Source: an uncultured Rhodospirillaceae bacterium
GTDB lineage: Bacteria; Pseudomonadota; Alphaproteobacteria; Azospirillales; Azospirillaceae
Assembly (NCBI GenBank): GCA_937927415.1
Contig: CALBDS010000050.1
Coordinates: forward strand, 1-64,000
Reading direction: 5' to 3'
Length of the DNA: 64,000 nt
Positions 1 to 8,696 of this stretch are shown piece by piece. Numbering within the stretch: the stretch's first letter is position 1; each line of letters opens with the position of its first letter. The notes below the pieces were generated by a model. The model was given only the letters and a program-made list of their open reading frames with translations. It did no database searches and was not told the DNA's origin. The position numbers and the translations under genes are program-made.

Positions 1-563
1 AACATCATTCCATCATGTTAGCGCCTATGGGGCATCGCCCCGAACGGGTTTGGGCAGTCGCCCAACGGCCCACCAAAAACCATAAAAAAATTGCCAGAAA
101 TATTTCTCCAGATTTCTGGCGTCATCCATCATCTCCGTTTGATGGGCGCGGGTTTGGAAGCAACATCCCGCCGTATTGACAAAAAATTCCGCTGATTACC
201 GACACCTGAAATCTGTGCCGCGCAAGCATGAAAGGCACAATTCACAGCAACAGTGATCGTGCTGGTTTATTCGGGATTCAGGGGAATCCTGTGATCGATT
301 GCGCGTTCCGGTTTCTGAAAATGCTGGAATTTGCACGGCAGCTTTAGGTCGTGATTAAAAGCGCAGCAAAGCCCAAAAAAGACCGAAAAATAAGCAGAGA
401 TGGCGGGCATTGTGCCGTTTCAAGGGGCAATTCCGGCTCCGCAGCGGCGGTCGTTATCAAGAACGACAATCATTCAACCCCATGGCACACCTTTTGCTGG
501 TGGTGGGCAGGTTCAGCGGTGGCTTGGCCATTCCGCGGACCGGGTGCATTACGAGAGGGTAGA
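1..563. other. Intergenic region upstream of amine oxidase operon
   Basis: I see no convincing gene here. The stretch is more AT-rich than its surroundings. It holds a hairpin at 93-120, a second inverted repeat at 274-289 (GGATTC-AGGG-GAATCC) and two copies of GTGATCG at about 253 and 291 that flank the second repeat. These may be operator sites for the downstream operon. TTGACA at 176-181 could be a -35 box, but no good -10 follows at normal spacing. Confidence 0.5.
84..120 (-). terminator. Candidate intrinsic terminator, minus strand
   Basis: A perfect 9-bp inverted repeat (GCCAGAAAT at 93-101, ATTTCTGGC at 112-120) encloses a 10-nt loop. Read on the minus strand it is followed at once by AATTTTTTT, the usual form of a Rho-independent terminator. 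No minus-strand gene precedes it within 440 bases, so it may end a small RNA or stop antisense transcription. It could also be only an operator-like palindrome. Confidence 0.45.
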
Positions 564-2162
564 ATGTTCGAAGAACAACTGACCGGCATGAGCCGGCGCA
601 ATCTCTTGTCCCTGATCGGGGCCACGGCCGGCAGTGCGGTCATGTACCACGCCATGACCAGCCTGGGTCATGCCGCGGAATCGGGGTACAAGGGGCCGAT
701 CCGGCTGGAAGGCAATCCGAAGGGTGCGTCCGTTCTGGTTCTGGGCGCCGGTCTGGCCGGTCTGACGGCGGCACTTGAGCTGCGCCAGGCGGGGTATAAG
801 GTCCAGGTGCTGGAATTCAACGACCGTCCCGGCGGGCGCAACTGGACCTTGCGCGGCGGCGACATCTTCACCGAGCTGGACGGCACGACCCAGACCTGCG
901 GCTTCGATTCCGGCCTCTACATCAACCCCGGCCCCTGGCGGATCCCCTACCATCACCATGGGGTGCTGGATTACTGCCGCCGTCTGGGCGTGACGCTTGA
1001 GCCGTTCATCCAGCTCAACCACAACGCCTTCCTGCATTCGTCCAAGGCGTTCGACGGCAAGCCGCAGCGCATCCGCGACATCAAGACCGATTTCCAGGGC
1101 CATGTCTCCGAACTGCTGGCCAAGGCCACGCAGAAGGGCAAGCTGGACGACGCGGTGACCAAGGAGGATCAGGAGATCCTGCTGCAGGCGCTGAAGTCCT
1201 GGGGCGCCCTCGACAAGGAATACGCCTATAAGGCCGGGGAGATTTCCGCGGAGTTCCGCGGCTATGCCAAGGATGCCGGCGGCGGCATCGGCGCCGAGCC
1301 GGTGCCCAGCGAGCCGATCGCTCTGCCGGACATTCTGAAGTCGCGCCTGTGGCGCAGCCTGCAGAACTTCGCCCTGTACGAATTCCAGACCACCATGTTC
1401 CAGCCGGTCGGCGGCATGGACATGATCGGCAAGGCGTTCGCCAAGCAGGTGGGCGACCTGATCCGCTACAATGCTAAGGTCACCCGCATCCAGCAGTCGG
1501 AACGCGGCGTCACCGTCACCTATCAGGACGCCAAGAAGCCGGGCGCCACCATGCAGGCGACCGCCGACTGGTGCGTCTGCACGATCCCGCTGACCATCCT
1601 GAGCCAGATGCAGATCGATGTCGGGGCGAAGATGAAGGCGGCCATCGACGCCGTGCCCTATGCCTCGTCGGTCAAGGTCGGCCTGCAGTTCAAGCGCCGC
1701 TTCTGGGAAGAGGACGAGGCGATTTACGGCGGCATCAGCTACACCGACCTGCCGATCCGTCAGATTTCCTACCCCAGCACCAATTACAACGCCGGCGGCA
1801 AGGGCGTGCTGCTGGGTGCCTACACCTGGAACGGCCCCAACTCCTACGAATTCGCCGCCATGGGACCGGCGGAGCGCATCAAGCGCGCGGTGGAGTTCGG
1901 TTCGCAGATCCATCCCCAGTACAAGACCGAGTACGAGAACGGTGTGTCCGTCGCCTGGCACCGCGTTCCCTTCACCCTGGGCTGCGCCGGGGACTGGACG
2001 GAGGAAAAGCGGCACGCCCATTACAACGATCTCTGTGCGATCGACGGGCGCATCGTGCTGGCGGGCGAGCACGCCTCCTACATCCCGGCGTGGCAGGAAG
2101 GCGCCATCCTGTCGGCGCTCGACGCCATCGACCGCCTGCACCAGCGGGTGGTGAAGGCCTGA
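564..2162 (+). CDS. Tat-exported flavin monoamine oxidase
   Basis: FAD-dependent amine oxidase family protein of 532 aa, expected to oxidise an amine to the imine in the periplasm. Residues 10-15 (SRRNLL) followed by a hydrophobic run form a twin-arginine signal. The Rossmann FAD motif GAGLAG is at 61-66, with an acidic residue at E84 and GGR at 90-92. The C-terminal FAD-binding segment (GRIVLAGEH) is intact. The ATG at 564 was chosen because GAGAGGG precedes it and because it places the Tat motif at the N-terminus; the frame stays open further upstream. The cytochrome c and RidA genes follow closely on the same strand. The family is clear but the substrate is unknown. Confidence 0.88.
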   Translation: MFEEQLTGMSRRNLLSLIGATAGSAVMYHAMTSLGHAAESGYKGPIRLEGNPKGASVLVLGAGLAGLTAALELRQAGYKVQVLEFNDRPGGRNWTLRGGDIFTELDGTTQTCGFDSGLYINPGPWRIPYHHHGVLDYCRRLGVTLEPFIQLNHNAFLHSSKAFDGKPQRIRDIKTDFQGHVSELLAKATQKGKLDDAVTKEDQEILLQALKSWGALDKEYAYKAGEISAEFRGYAKDAGGGIGAEPVPSEPIALPDILKSRLWRSLQNFALYEFQTTMFQPVGGMDMIGKAFAKQVGDLIRYNAKVTRIQQSERGVTVTYQDAKKPGATMQATADWCVCTIPLTILSQMQIDVGAKMKAAIDAVPYASSVKVGLQFKRRFWEEDEAIYGGISYTDLPIRQISYPSTNYNAGGKGVLLGAYTWNGPNSYEFAAMGPAERIKRAVEFGSQIHPQYKTEYENGVSVAWHRVPFTLGCAGDWTEEKRHAHYNDLCAIDGRIVLAGEHASYIPAWQEGAILSALDAIDRLHQRVVKA

Positions 2163-2220
2163 CGCCATGCGCAGCCTTTTCCCCCACGCCGACCGCAACG
2201 ATTTCCGCAAGGACTCTGCC

Positions 2221-2640
2221 ATGACCACCCCGTCCCTCCGGCCCGTGGCCCTGTTCGCCCTGGCCGCGCTGAGCGCCCTGGCGGCCCCGATCGCCCCCGC
2301 CGCCGCCCAGGATTCCGCGCCGGTCCTCAGCCCCGCCTCCAAGTTCTCGGAAGAAAGCGGCGAGGCCCTCTACGCCAACGTGTGCCAGGCCTGCCATATG
2401 AAGAACGGCGTCGGCGCCACCGGGGCCGGCACCTATCCGGCCCTGGCCAACAACCCCAATCTGGCGGCGTCCGGCTATCCGGTCATGATGGTGGTGGCCG
2501 GCCATCGCGGCATGCCGCCGGTCGGCAAGATGATGAGCGACGATCAGGTCGCCACCATCGTCAACTATGTCCGCACCCACTTCGGCAACAACTACGCCGA
2601 CGCGGTGACCGCCAAGGACGTGGCGGGTGCCCGTCCCTGA
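2221..2640 (+). CDS. Exported c-type cytochrome
   Basis: A 139-aa monohaem cytochrome c. An N-terminal signal peptide ends near residue 30 (APAAAQ). The haem site CQACH is at 55-59 and M98 in GMPP is the likely axial ligand. ATG 2221 is preferred over the in-frame ATG at 2167 because it starts directly at the signal peptide and has AAGGAC upstream. It lies 58 bases behind the flavin amine oxidase and in front of an exported RidA. This suggests it takes electrons from the flavoenzyme and passes them to the respiratory chain; the role is inferred from context. Confidence 0.85.
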   Translation: MTTPSLRPVALFALAALSALAAPIAPAAAQDSAPVLSPASKFSEESGEALYANVCQACHMKNGVGATGAGTYPALANNPNLAASGYPVMMVVAGHRGMPPVGKMMSDDQVATIVNYVRTHFGNNYADAVTAKDVAGARP

Positions 2641-2685
2641 GCCACCGCCGTCGAACCCCGTAAGAAAAAGACAAGGAATTTTCCG

Positions 2686-3183
2686 ATGACGTTCAAAACC
2701 GCCCTTGTGGCTGCCGGCGCCCTTCTCCTCGGCATGGGTGCCGCCCAGGCCGACGTGGTGCGCCATCCCATCCCCAACTCCACCTTCCCGATCGCTCAGG
2801 CGGTCGCCGTGTCGGGGGATATGACCACCTTTTATGTCAGCGGTCAGGTTCCGCCGGTCGTGGACAAGAACGCGGCCCCCACCAGCCGCGAAGCCTATGG
2901 CGACATGACCACCCAGACCGTGGGCGTGCTCAACCGCATCAAGGAGATCCTTGAAGGGCAGGGCATGACCATGGGCGACGTGGTGAAGATGCAGGTCTAC
3001 CTCGTCACCGACGCGCAGAACGGCAACGCCATGGACTTCAAGGGCTTCATGGCCGGCTACACCCAGTTCTTCGGCGGCAGCCAGCCCAACCTGCCCGCCC
3101 GCTCGGCCTTCGGCGTGTCGGCGCTGGCCAACCCCGGCTATCTGGTCGAGATCGAAGTGATCGCGGTCAAGAAGAAGTCCTGA
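2686..3183 (+). CDS. Exported RidA/YjgF/YER057c/UK114 family protein
   Basis: A 165-aa protein with a cleavable signal peptide (about residues 1-22, ending AAQA) followed by a complete RidA fold. RidA enzymes hydrolyse reactive imines and enamines to carbonyl plus ammonia. The conserved arginine of the active site is present in ARSAFGV, and the typical EIEVIAVK end is seen. Most RidA proteins are cytosolic, so an exported copy behind an exported amine oxidase is unusual and suggests it clears the imine product. AAGGAA precedes the ATG. Confidence 0.85.
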   Translation: MTFKTALVAAGALLLGMGAAQADVVRHPIPNSTFPIAQAVAVSGDMTTFYVSGQVPPVVDKNAAPTSREAYGDMTTQTVGVLNRIKEILEGQGMTMGDVVKMQVYLVTDAQNGNAMDFKGFMAGYTQFFGGSQPNLPARSAFGVSALANPGYLVEIEVIAVKKKS

Positions 3184-3203
3184 TGGTGTGATCGGGCTAC
3201 CGC

Positions 3204-3266
3204 CCAACCCCCCTTTGCTTTTCCCGATCAAAAAAGGGGGGTGGTTTGGAGGCGCAAGCCTCCAAA
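3204..3266. terminator. Bidirectional terminator with two hairpins
   Basis: Two adjacent inverted repeats lie between the convergent RidA gene and the receiver-Hpt gene. The first pairs AACCCCCCTTT (from about 3206) with AAAAAAGGGGGGT (to 3242). The second is a perfect 9-bp stem, TTTGGAGGC (3245-3253), loop GCAA, GCCTCCAAA (3258-3266). Confidence 0.7.
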
Positions 3267-3294
3267 CGGGGTCGGGGCGGTAGCCCCGCTCACT

Positions 3295-5199
3295 TTACGA
3301 CACGTCCGCCGCCAACCGGTCGCGCTCGGCGCCCAACCGGGCGAGTGCGGCGGGAAGGGCGGTTTCCAGGGCGGCCAACAGCGGTGCCGGATCGGCATCG
3401 CGCTTTTCCACCGCCATTTCCAGCTTCTGGGCCGCTGTCCGCAGGGACAGGCAGCCGTACACCCCGGCCACCCCGGCGATCTTGTGGGCCATGGCGCTGA
3501 CCCGCGGCAGGTCGCCGGCCCCCCATGCCTCGCGCAGATTGTCGCCGTAATCGCTGAGCGCCGTCAGGGTGCCGTTGATGAGCGTGGCCACCCGGCCGGC
3601 GGGCAGGGCATCGCACATCTGCCGGATGGCCAGATCGTTGAACCCCCCGTCGTCCTCGGCCGCTGCCGGGGCGGGCGGTACCTCGGCTTCCGTTGGCGGG
3701 GCAGGGGGCGCGCGTCCCAGCAGCCGGGCGAACAGGGGCTGGAGGCTTTCGGGACGCAGCGGCTTGGGCAGCACCATGTCGGCCCCGGCGGCACGGCAGG
3801 AATCCGCGTCTTCGGGAATGATGGAGGCGGTGAGGATGGCGATGGGCAGCCGCGCCAGGGTGGGGTCATCCAGCGCGCGGATGGCCCGCAACGCCCCCAG
3901 CCCGTCCAGGTTGGGCATCCGCAAATCGAGGATCGCCAGATCGAACCGAGCGCCGAGGGGCGCGTGGCGGATGGCGTCCACCGCTTCCGCCCCGTCGGTG
4001 GTCACGGTGACGCTGTGTCCGCCCCGCCGCAGCATGGCGGCACAGACCATCTGGTTGATCGGCTCGTCTTCCGCCAGCAGGATGCGCAAGGGGCGGTCCG
4101 TCGCCGCTTCGGGGGCCGGCGGTGGGGGGGTGGCGGGGACGGCGGGCCGTGAGCGGCCCAGCACCAGCAGCAGCGCCAGCGCCGCACCAGCACCGGCCAG
4201 GGGCGGCAGCACCCCCAGATGGCGCCCGGCCTGTCGGGTCTGGCGGACCAGATCCTCGTTGTGGCGGCGGATCAGGTTCAGGATGGTTTTGGACGCTTCG
4301 TCGATGCGGTCGCGGATGCTTTGTCCCTGGCCCTGCCCGGCGGTACGCAGCCGGTGCAACTCCCGCTGCAGGTCGAAGACGTTGCCGGTGTCCAGCCCCA
4401 GCGCCAGCAGGAAGCGCGCCGCCTCGCTGCGCCGGGTGGTGGCGCTGCCGATGGGCAGGGCGTTGATGCGCTCCATCAGCGCCCGTGCGTCCCGCTGGAA
4501 CGCCGCTTCCCGCTCGTCCAGGTGCGCCGGGGACAGCGGCAGGGCGGCGGCAGCCACCAGCGACGTCATCAGCGATTGGTCGAGCGCCTCCAACGCGTCG
4601 CGGCTGTTCAGCAGCCCGGTCCCGACAGCCTCGCCGTCGGGAAGCTGGAGCATGTGCACCCCTTCATGCGTCAGCCCGGCCAGGGTGCCGCGAAACGCCG
4701 CGTGCCGCTCCATCAGCCGTTCCTGCAACTGGCGCAAGGCGGCCTCCGCCGCCAGACGCGCACCGGCGATGTGGTTCAGTTCGTCGGCATCGCCGGCCAG
4801 CCGCACCGCCATCCGGTGCAGCGAGGGTGTCTGATCGGGGGCCAGTCCGGCCACCGACACCTCCCCCACCAGCACGCCGACCGTCTGGGCCTGTTGCCGC
4901 AGGGTGGACGACAGGTTGAGCCGCCGGTCCTCCCGCTCCACCCGCTCCAGATAGGCGGCGGCGGTGGCGGCGCGGGCCAGTGTGTCGGTCAACTCGGTCA
5001 GGGACCGGATCACCCCCGCTTCGGCCGGCACCTGGGCCAGCCGTTCCAGCACCGGGCCGTTCAGCGTGTGAACCCCCAGCCCCACGGCCACCCCGCCCAC
5101 CCCCGCCAGGGCCAGCATCGTCAGCGAGCGGACGATCCGGCGCGCCATCGGCGCCGGTGGCGGCAGAGGGGGGGACAGGGGCGGCGGGATGAAATCCAT
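3295..5199 (-). CDS. Membrane-anchored receiver-Hpt phosphorelay protein
   Basis: A 634-aa protein with no histidine kinase core. In order: a proline-rich N-terminus; TM1 (about 24-45); a helical periplasmic region of about 270 residues recalling TorS-type sensors; TM2 (about 325-348); a receiver domain with the acidic pair in LAEDEPINQ, phospho-Asp in LAILDLRMPNLDG and Lys in VLPKPLRP; and a C-terminal Hpt domain with the phospho-His in AHKIAGVAG. It probably accepts phosphoryl groups from a separate kinase. The start is uncertain: ATG 5199 and ATG 5148 (MARRIV) both lack a strong ribosome site. Confidence 0.8.
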   Translation of the reverse strand: MDFIPPPLSPPLPPPAPMARRIVRSLTMLALAGVGGVAVGLGVHTLNGPVLERLAQVPAEAGVIRSLTELTDTLARAATAAAYLERVEREDRRLNLSSTLRQQAQTVGVLVGEVSVAGLAPDQTPSLHRMAVRLAGDADELNHIAGARLAAEAALRQLQERLMERHAAFRGTLAGLTHEGVHMLQLPDGEAVGTGLLNSRDALEALDQSLMTSLVAAAALPLSPAHLDEREAAFQRDARALMERINALPIGSATTRRSEAARFLLALGLDTGNVFDLQRELHRLRTAGQGQGQSIRDRIDEASKTILNLIRRHNEDLVRQTRQAGRHLGVLPPLAGAGAALALLLVLGRSRPAVPATPPPPAPEAATDRPLRILLAEDEPINQMVCAAMLRRGGHSVTVTTDGAEAVDAIRHAPLGARFDLAILDLRMPNLDGLGALRAIRALDDPTLARLPIAILTASIIPEDADSCRAAGADMVLPKPLRPESLQPLFARLLGRAPPAPPTEAEVPPAPAAAEDDGGFNDLAIRQMCDALPAGRVATLINGTLTALSDYGDNLREAWGAGDLPRVSAMAHKIAGVAGVYGCLSLRTAAQKLEMAVEKRDADPAPLLAALETALPAALARLGAERDRLAADVS

Positions 5200-5438
5200 C
5201 GGAACCAGGGTCGGGAAGCGGGGGCATGCGCGTCCGGGGAAAGGGCGATTCGCGGCAGGGTTGCCGCCGCCCTCTTTCCGTTGCGCGCTGCCTGGGTTTA
5301 CACCCCCCCTGCCACCCAGACCAAGAAGATTGGCGGACCAAGAAGATTGGCGCGCCATGATGGCGCAGGGGACGCTTTTCCCGCCCGTGCACGGACGGGC
5401 CGAAACCCCGTTTGGGCCGGGGTTCCGGCTCTCCGTCC

Positions 5439-6662
5439 TCAGACGCTGGCGAGTGCCAGGACCTTGCGGGTGTGGAGCGCGATCATCTGCTCCTCGTCGG
5501 TGGGGATCACCCACACCGGCAGGCGGCTGTCGTCGGTGCTGATGCGGTGGGCGTTGGCGGCGTTGCGTTCGGCATCGATGGAGATGCCCAGCCACGCCAG
5601 CTTCTCACCCACCCGCGCCCGCACGGGTGCGGACCGCTCGCCGATGCCGGCGGTGAAGACGATCGCGTCAACCCCGCCCATGGAGGATGTCAGCGCCCCC
5701 GCTTCCTTGGCGACGCGGAAGCAGAACAGCTCCACCGCCTCGGCCGCGTGGGGTTCGGGCGATTCCAGCAGCACGCGCATGTCGTTGGAAATCCCCGACA
5801 CGCCCAGCAGGCCCGACTTGTTGTAGATCAGCTTTTCCAGCGCGTCGGCGTCCATGCCGCGGCTGCGCATCAGATAGATGAGCACGCCGGGGTCCAGGCA
5901 GCCGGTGCGCGTCCCCATGGGCAGGCCGTCCACGGCGGTGAAGCCCATGGTGCTGTCCACGCTTTTGCCGGCGTGGATGGCGCACATGCTGGAACCGCTG
6001 CCCAGATGGCAGACCACCACGCGGGCGTCGGCCAGTTCGGGGGCGATTTCCGGCAGCCGGCGGGCGATGTACTCGTACGACAGCCCGTGGAAGCCGTAGC
6101 GGCGGATGCCCGACTCGGTCATTTCCCGCGGCAGGGCGAAAGTCTGCGCCTGCCACGGCTGACCGCGGTGGAACGCCGTGTCGAAACACGCGATCTGTGG
6201 CAGTTCCGGGTGCGCTTCGGCCAGCGCGCGGATAGCCGCCAGATTGTGCGGCTGGTGCAGCGGGGCCAGCGGGATCAGGGCTTCCAACTCGTCCATCACC
6301 GCGTCGGTGACCAGCACCGGATGGGAGAAGCCGGAACCGCCGTGCACCACCCGATGGCCGGCGGCCAGCAGCCGGGCGCCGTCCAGATGCTCTTCGATCC
6401 AGTCGAGCAGGTAGCTCAGCAATGCGGTGCGGTCGGCCTTTTCCCCGGCGGTCCAGGCCTTGGCGCCGATGGGGTTCTTGGCGGTGTCCTTGGCCTCGAA
6501 CCGGGGTTCGGTGCCGATGCCGCTGATCTGGCCGTTGATGGCGGCGGTGACGCCGCCGTCATCCAGGGTGCGGAACACCGAGAATTTCAGGCTGGACGAA
6601 CCGGCGTTGATGACCAGCAGGGCATCGCCGCCGGAGGGCGGGGTGGGAGACAGCATGTCCAT
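5439..6662 (-). CDS. ackA: Acetate kinase
   Basis: A 407-aa protein of normal family length that interconverts acetyl phosphate plus ADP and acetate plus ATP. Family hallmarks include NAGSSSLKF near the N-terminus, HRVVHGG, CFDTAFH, the CHLGSGSS phosphate loop region, MGTRTG and FTAGIGE. ATG 6662 is preceded by AGGAGG at ideal spacing, so the longer open frame is not used. It starts 11 bases after the phosphotransacetylase stop codon, so the two form an operon for acetyl-CoA to acetate conversion, or for acetate uptake. Confidence 0.96.
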   Translation of the reverse strand: MDMLSPTPPSGGDALLVINAGSSSLKFSVFRTLDDGGVTAAINGQISGIGTEPRFEAKDTAKNPIGAKAWTAGEKADRTALLSYLLDWIEEHLDGARLLAAGHRVVHGGSGFSHPVLVTDAVMDELEALIPLAPLHQPHNLAAIRALAEAHPELPQIACFDTAFHRGQPWQAQTFALPREMTESGIRRYGFHGLSYEYIARRLPEIAPELADARVVVCHLGSGSSMCAIHAGKSVDSTMGFTAVDGLPMGTRTGCLDPGVLIYLMRSRGMDADALEKLIYNKSGLLGVSGISNDMRVLLESPEPHAAEAVELFCFRVAKEAGALTSSMGGVDAIVFTAGIGERSAPVRARVGEKLAWLGISIDAERNAANAHRISTDDSRLPVWVIPTDEEQMIALHTRKVLALASV

Positions 6663-6673
6663 ACGCACCTCCT

Positions 6674-8116
6674 TTATTCGGCGGCAGCGGCGGCGGCACC
6701 GCGGCGGCGGGCGGCGGCGACCAGCGAGGCCACGGCGCACGACGCCAGACGGGTGCGCACATTGTCCGCACGGCTGGTCAGGATGATCGGAACCCGCGCC
6801 CCCAGCACGATGCCGGCGGCATCGGCGTTGGCCAGGAACGAGAGCTGCTTGGCCAGCATGTTGCCGGCTTCAAGGTCGGGCACCAGGAAGATGTCGGCCT
6901 GTCCCGCGACGTCCGACACGATGCCCTTGGTGCGGGCCGCTTCGGCGCTGATGGCGTTGTCGAAGGCCAGCGGGCCGTCGAGGATGCCGCCCTTGATCTG
7001 GCCGCGGTCGGCCATCTTGCACAGGGCCGCCGCTTCGATGGTGGAGGCGATCTTGGGGTTGATGGTTTCCACCGCCGACAGGATGGCGACGCGCGGCGTC
7101 TCCACCCCCAGCACCTTGGCAAGGTCGATGGCGTTCTGGACGATGAACACCTTGTCTTCCAGGGTTGGGTAGATGTTGATGGCGGCGTCGGTGATGAGCA
7201 GCGAGCGCGGGTATGTCGGCACGTTCATCACGAACACATGCGACAGACGGCTGGACGTGCGCAGGCCGGTTTCCTTGCGCACCACCTCCGACATCAGTTC
7301 GTCGGTGTGCAGCGACCCCTTCATCACCGCTTCCGCTTCCCCTGAACGGGCGAGCCGGACGCCGGTTTCGGCGGCGGCGTGGGAATGGGGCACGTTGACG
7401 ATGCGGCACCCGGACAGGTCGATGCCGAAGGTGTCGGCCACCGAACGGATCTTGGATTCCGGCCCCACCAGGATGGGGGCGATCAGGTTGGCTTCCGCCG
7501 CTTCCACCGCACCCTTCAGCGAGCTTTCATCGCACGGATGCACCACCGCGGTGGGCACCGGGGTCAGACCATCGCACTTCTTCAGCAGGGTTTCGTGCTT
7601 GTCGTGGCGGATCACCTGCACCTGCGGCAGTTCGGCGGCCTGGCGGCGCACCTTGTGCGTCGGCGCGATCACCTCGGCGGTGCCGGACACCACCTCCTTG
7701 CCGTCCTGATTGACGCAGGAGCAATCGAACACCACGATGCTCTTGTCCGCGCGCTTTTCGCGGGCGGTGACGGTGACGGTGATGGTGTCGCCGATGGCCA
7801 CCGGACGCTTGAACCGCAGATCCTGGCCCAGATAGATGGTGCCCGGCCCCGGCAGCTTGGTGCCCAGAACCGCCGAGATCAGGCCGCCCGACCACATGCC
7901 ATGACCGATCACCTTATGGAACAGGCTGTCGGCGGCGTATTCCTCGTCCAGATGGGCGGGGTTGATGTCACCGGAGACCGTGGCGAACAGCTCGATGTCG
8001 GAAACGGTCAGGCGGCGCGCCGTGCTGGCCGACTGGCCGATCGCAATCTCATCGAAGGTGACGTTTTCGATCATGGCGGCAGAGCCGGTCTTGCCGACGT
8101 CGGAGGCGGAGTCCAT
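6674..8116 (-). CDS. Bifunctional MaoC-like hydratase / phosphate acetyltransferase
   Basis: A 480-aa fusion. Residues about 20-150 are a MaoC-type (R)-specific enoyl-CoA hydratase-like domain (FDEIAIGQS, SGDINPAH, GHGMWSGGL). About 180-480 is a phosphate acetyl/butyryltransferase domain (CDGLTPVPTAVVHPCDESS, GSLHTDELM, LITDAAINIYP). It makes acetyl or short acyl phosphate from the CoA ester and feeds acetate kinase immediately downstream. The MaoC part may link it to hydroxyacyl-CoA or polyhydroxyalkanoate metabolism (inference). ATG 8116 is chosen for a GAGGAG 10 bases upstream. Confidence 0.92.
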   Translation of the reverse strand: MDSASDVGKTGSAAMIENVTFDEIAIGQSASTARRLTVSDIELFATVSGDINPAHLDEEYAADSLFHKVIGHGMWSGGLISAVLGTKLPGPGTIYLGQDLRFKRPVAIGDTITVTVTAREKRADKSIVVFDCSCVNQDGKEVVSGTAEVIAPTHKVRRQAAELPQVQVIRHDKHETLLKKCDGLTPVPTAVVHPCDESSLKGAVEAAEANLIAPILVGPESKIRSVADTFGIDLSGCRIVNVPHSHAAAETGVRLARSGEAEAVMKGSLHTDELMSEVVRKETGLRTSSRLSHVFVMNVPTYPRSLLITDAAINIYPTLEDKVFIVQNAIDLAKVLGVETPRVAILSAVETINPKIASTIEAAALCKMADRGQIKGGILDGPLAFDNAISAEAARTKGIVSDVAGQADIFLVPDLEAGNMLAKQLSFLANADAAGIVLGARVPIILTSRADNVRTRLASCAVASLVAAARRRGAAAAAAE

Positions 8117-8696
8117 TACACGATGCTCCTCAAGGAAATGGGCGCAAACCCGGTCCTGGGTCCGGGTCTGCTTCATGGGCCTGTTCCCGCCCGCCGCCCG
8201 CGTTCACGGCGGTCTGCCGGGCGGCGGTCGGGAACCAGCCGGCCGTGAGGCCGGTACATACCCTACCAACATGAAGCCGGTGTGACAGCCACCGGCGCCG
8301 GTCTTTTTGAACCCTATGGTGCGGCGCAATATCGCACCGCAGCGATAACGGTGTGGGCGGCGTCAACCGGGGCGGGGTGGGCCGTGGGCCGTCCGTCCGA
8401 TGTCCGCCGTTGTCGTGGGGATATATGAGGAAGATGAGCCGCAATCGTCAAGCGGCCCCAATGGCGGCGTTATGCCACCATAAGCCCTTTACCAATTGTC
8501 AATCTTCACGCCATTGCTGAATGGCGGGCCATCTGTTCGCCCGTTTTTCCGAAAAAGGCCCGCTCTGCCATCAGGGTTGACTCATCAGAAGGGGATGGCT
8601 GTGCTTTCCCGTGCTTCCATTCGATTGCGTCATGGGAAAAACGCGAGCCAGGGCAGGGGCGACACGGTTCTTGGCCGGCGCGGCCGGGCCATGCAT
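8117..8696. other. Intergenic region between pta and histidine kinase
   Basis: No gene is supported. On the minus strand this is the 5' region of the pta-ackA operon. It contains a weak promoter candidate, a perfect 12-bp palindrome ACCGGCGCCGGT at 8291-8302 and an inverted repeat GGTGCG/CGCACC at 8318-8338 that could be an operator or leader structure. Confidence 0.5.
8423..8451 (-). promoter_or_regulatory. Weak sigma-70-type promoter candidate for pta-ackA
   Basis: Read on the minus strand: -35 TTGACG (8451-8446), a 17-base spacer, -10 TCATAT (8428-8423). It would give a long leader of about 300 bases. The -10 match is poor. Confidence 0.3.

Noticed and set aside
232..260. GGCACAATTCACAGCAA as a sigma-54 promoter for the amine oxidase operon
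   Set aside because: GG and GC are 11 bases apart instead of 10.
549..2342. 597-codon open frame on the minus strand opposite the amine oxidase
   Set aside because: The plus-strand frame has complete family motifs; the minus frame is a high-GC shadow without recognisable domains.
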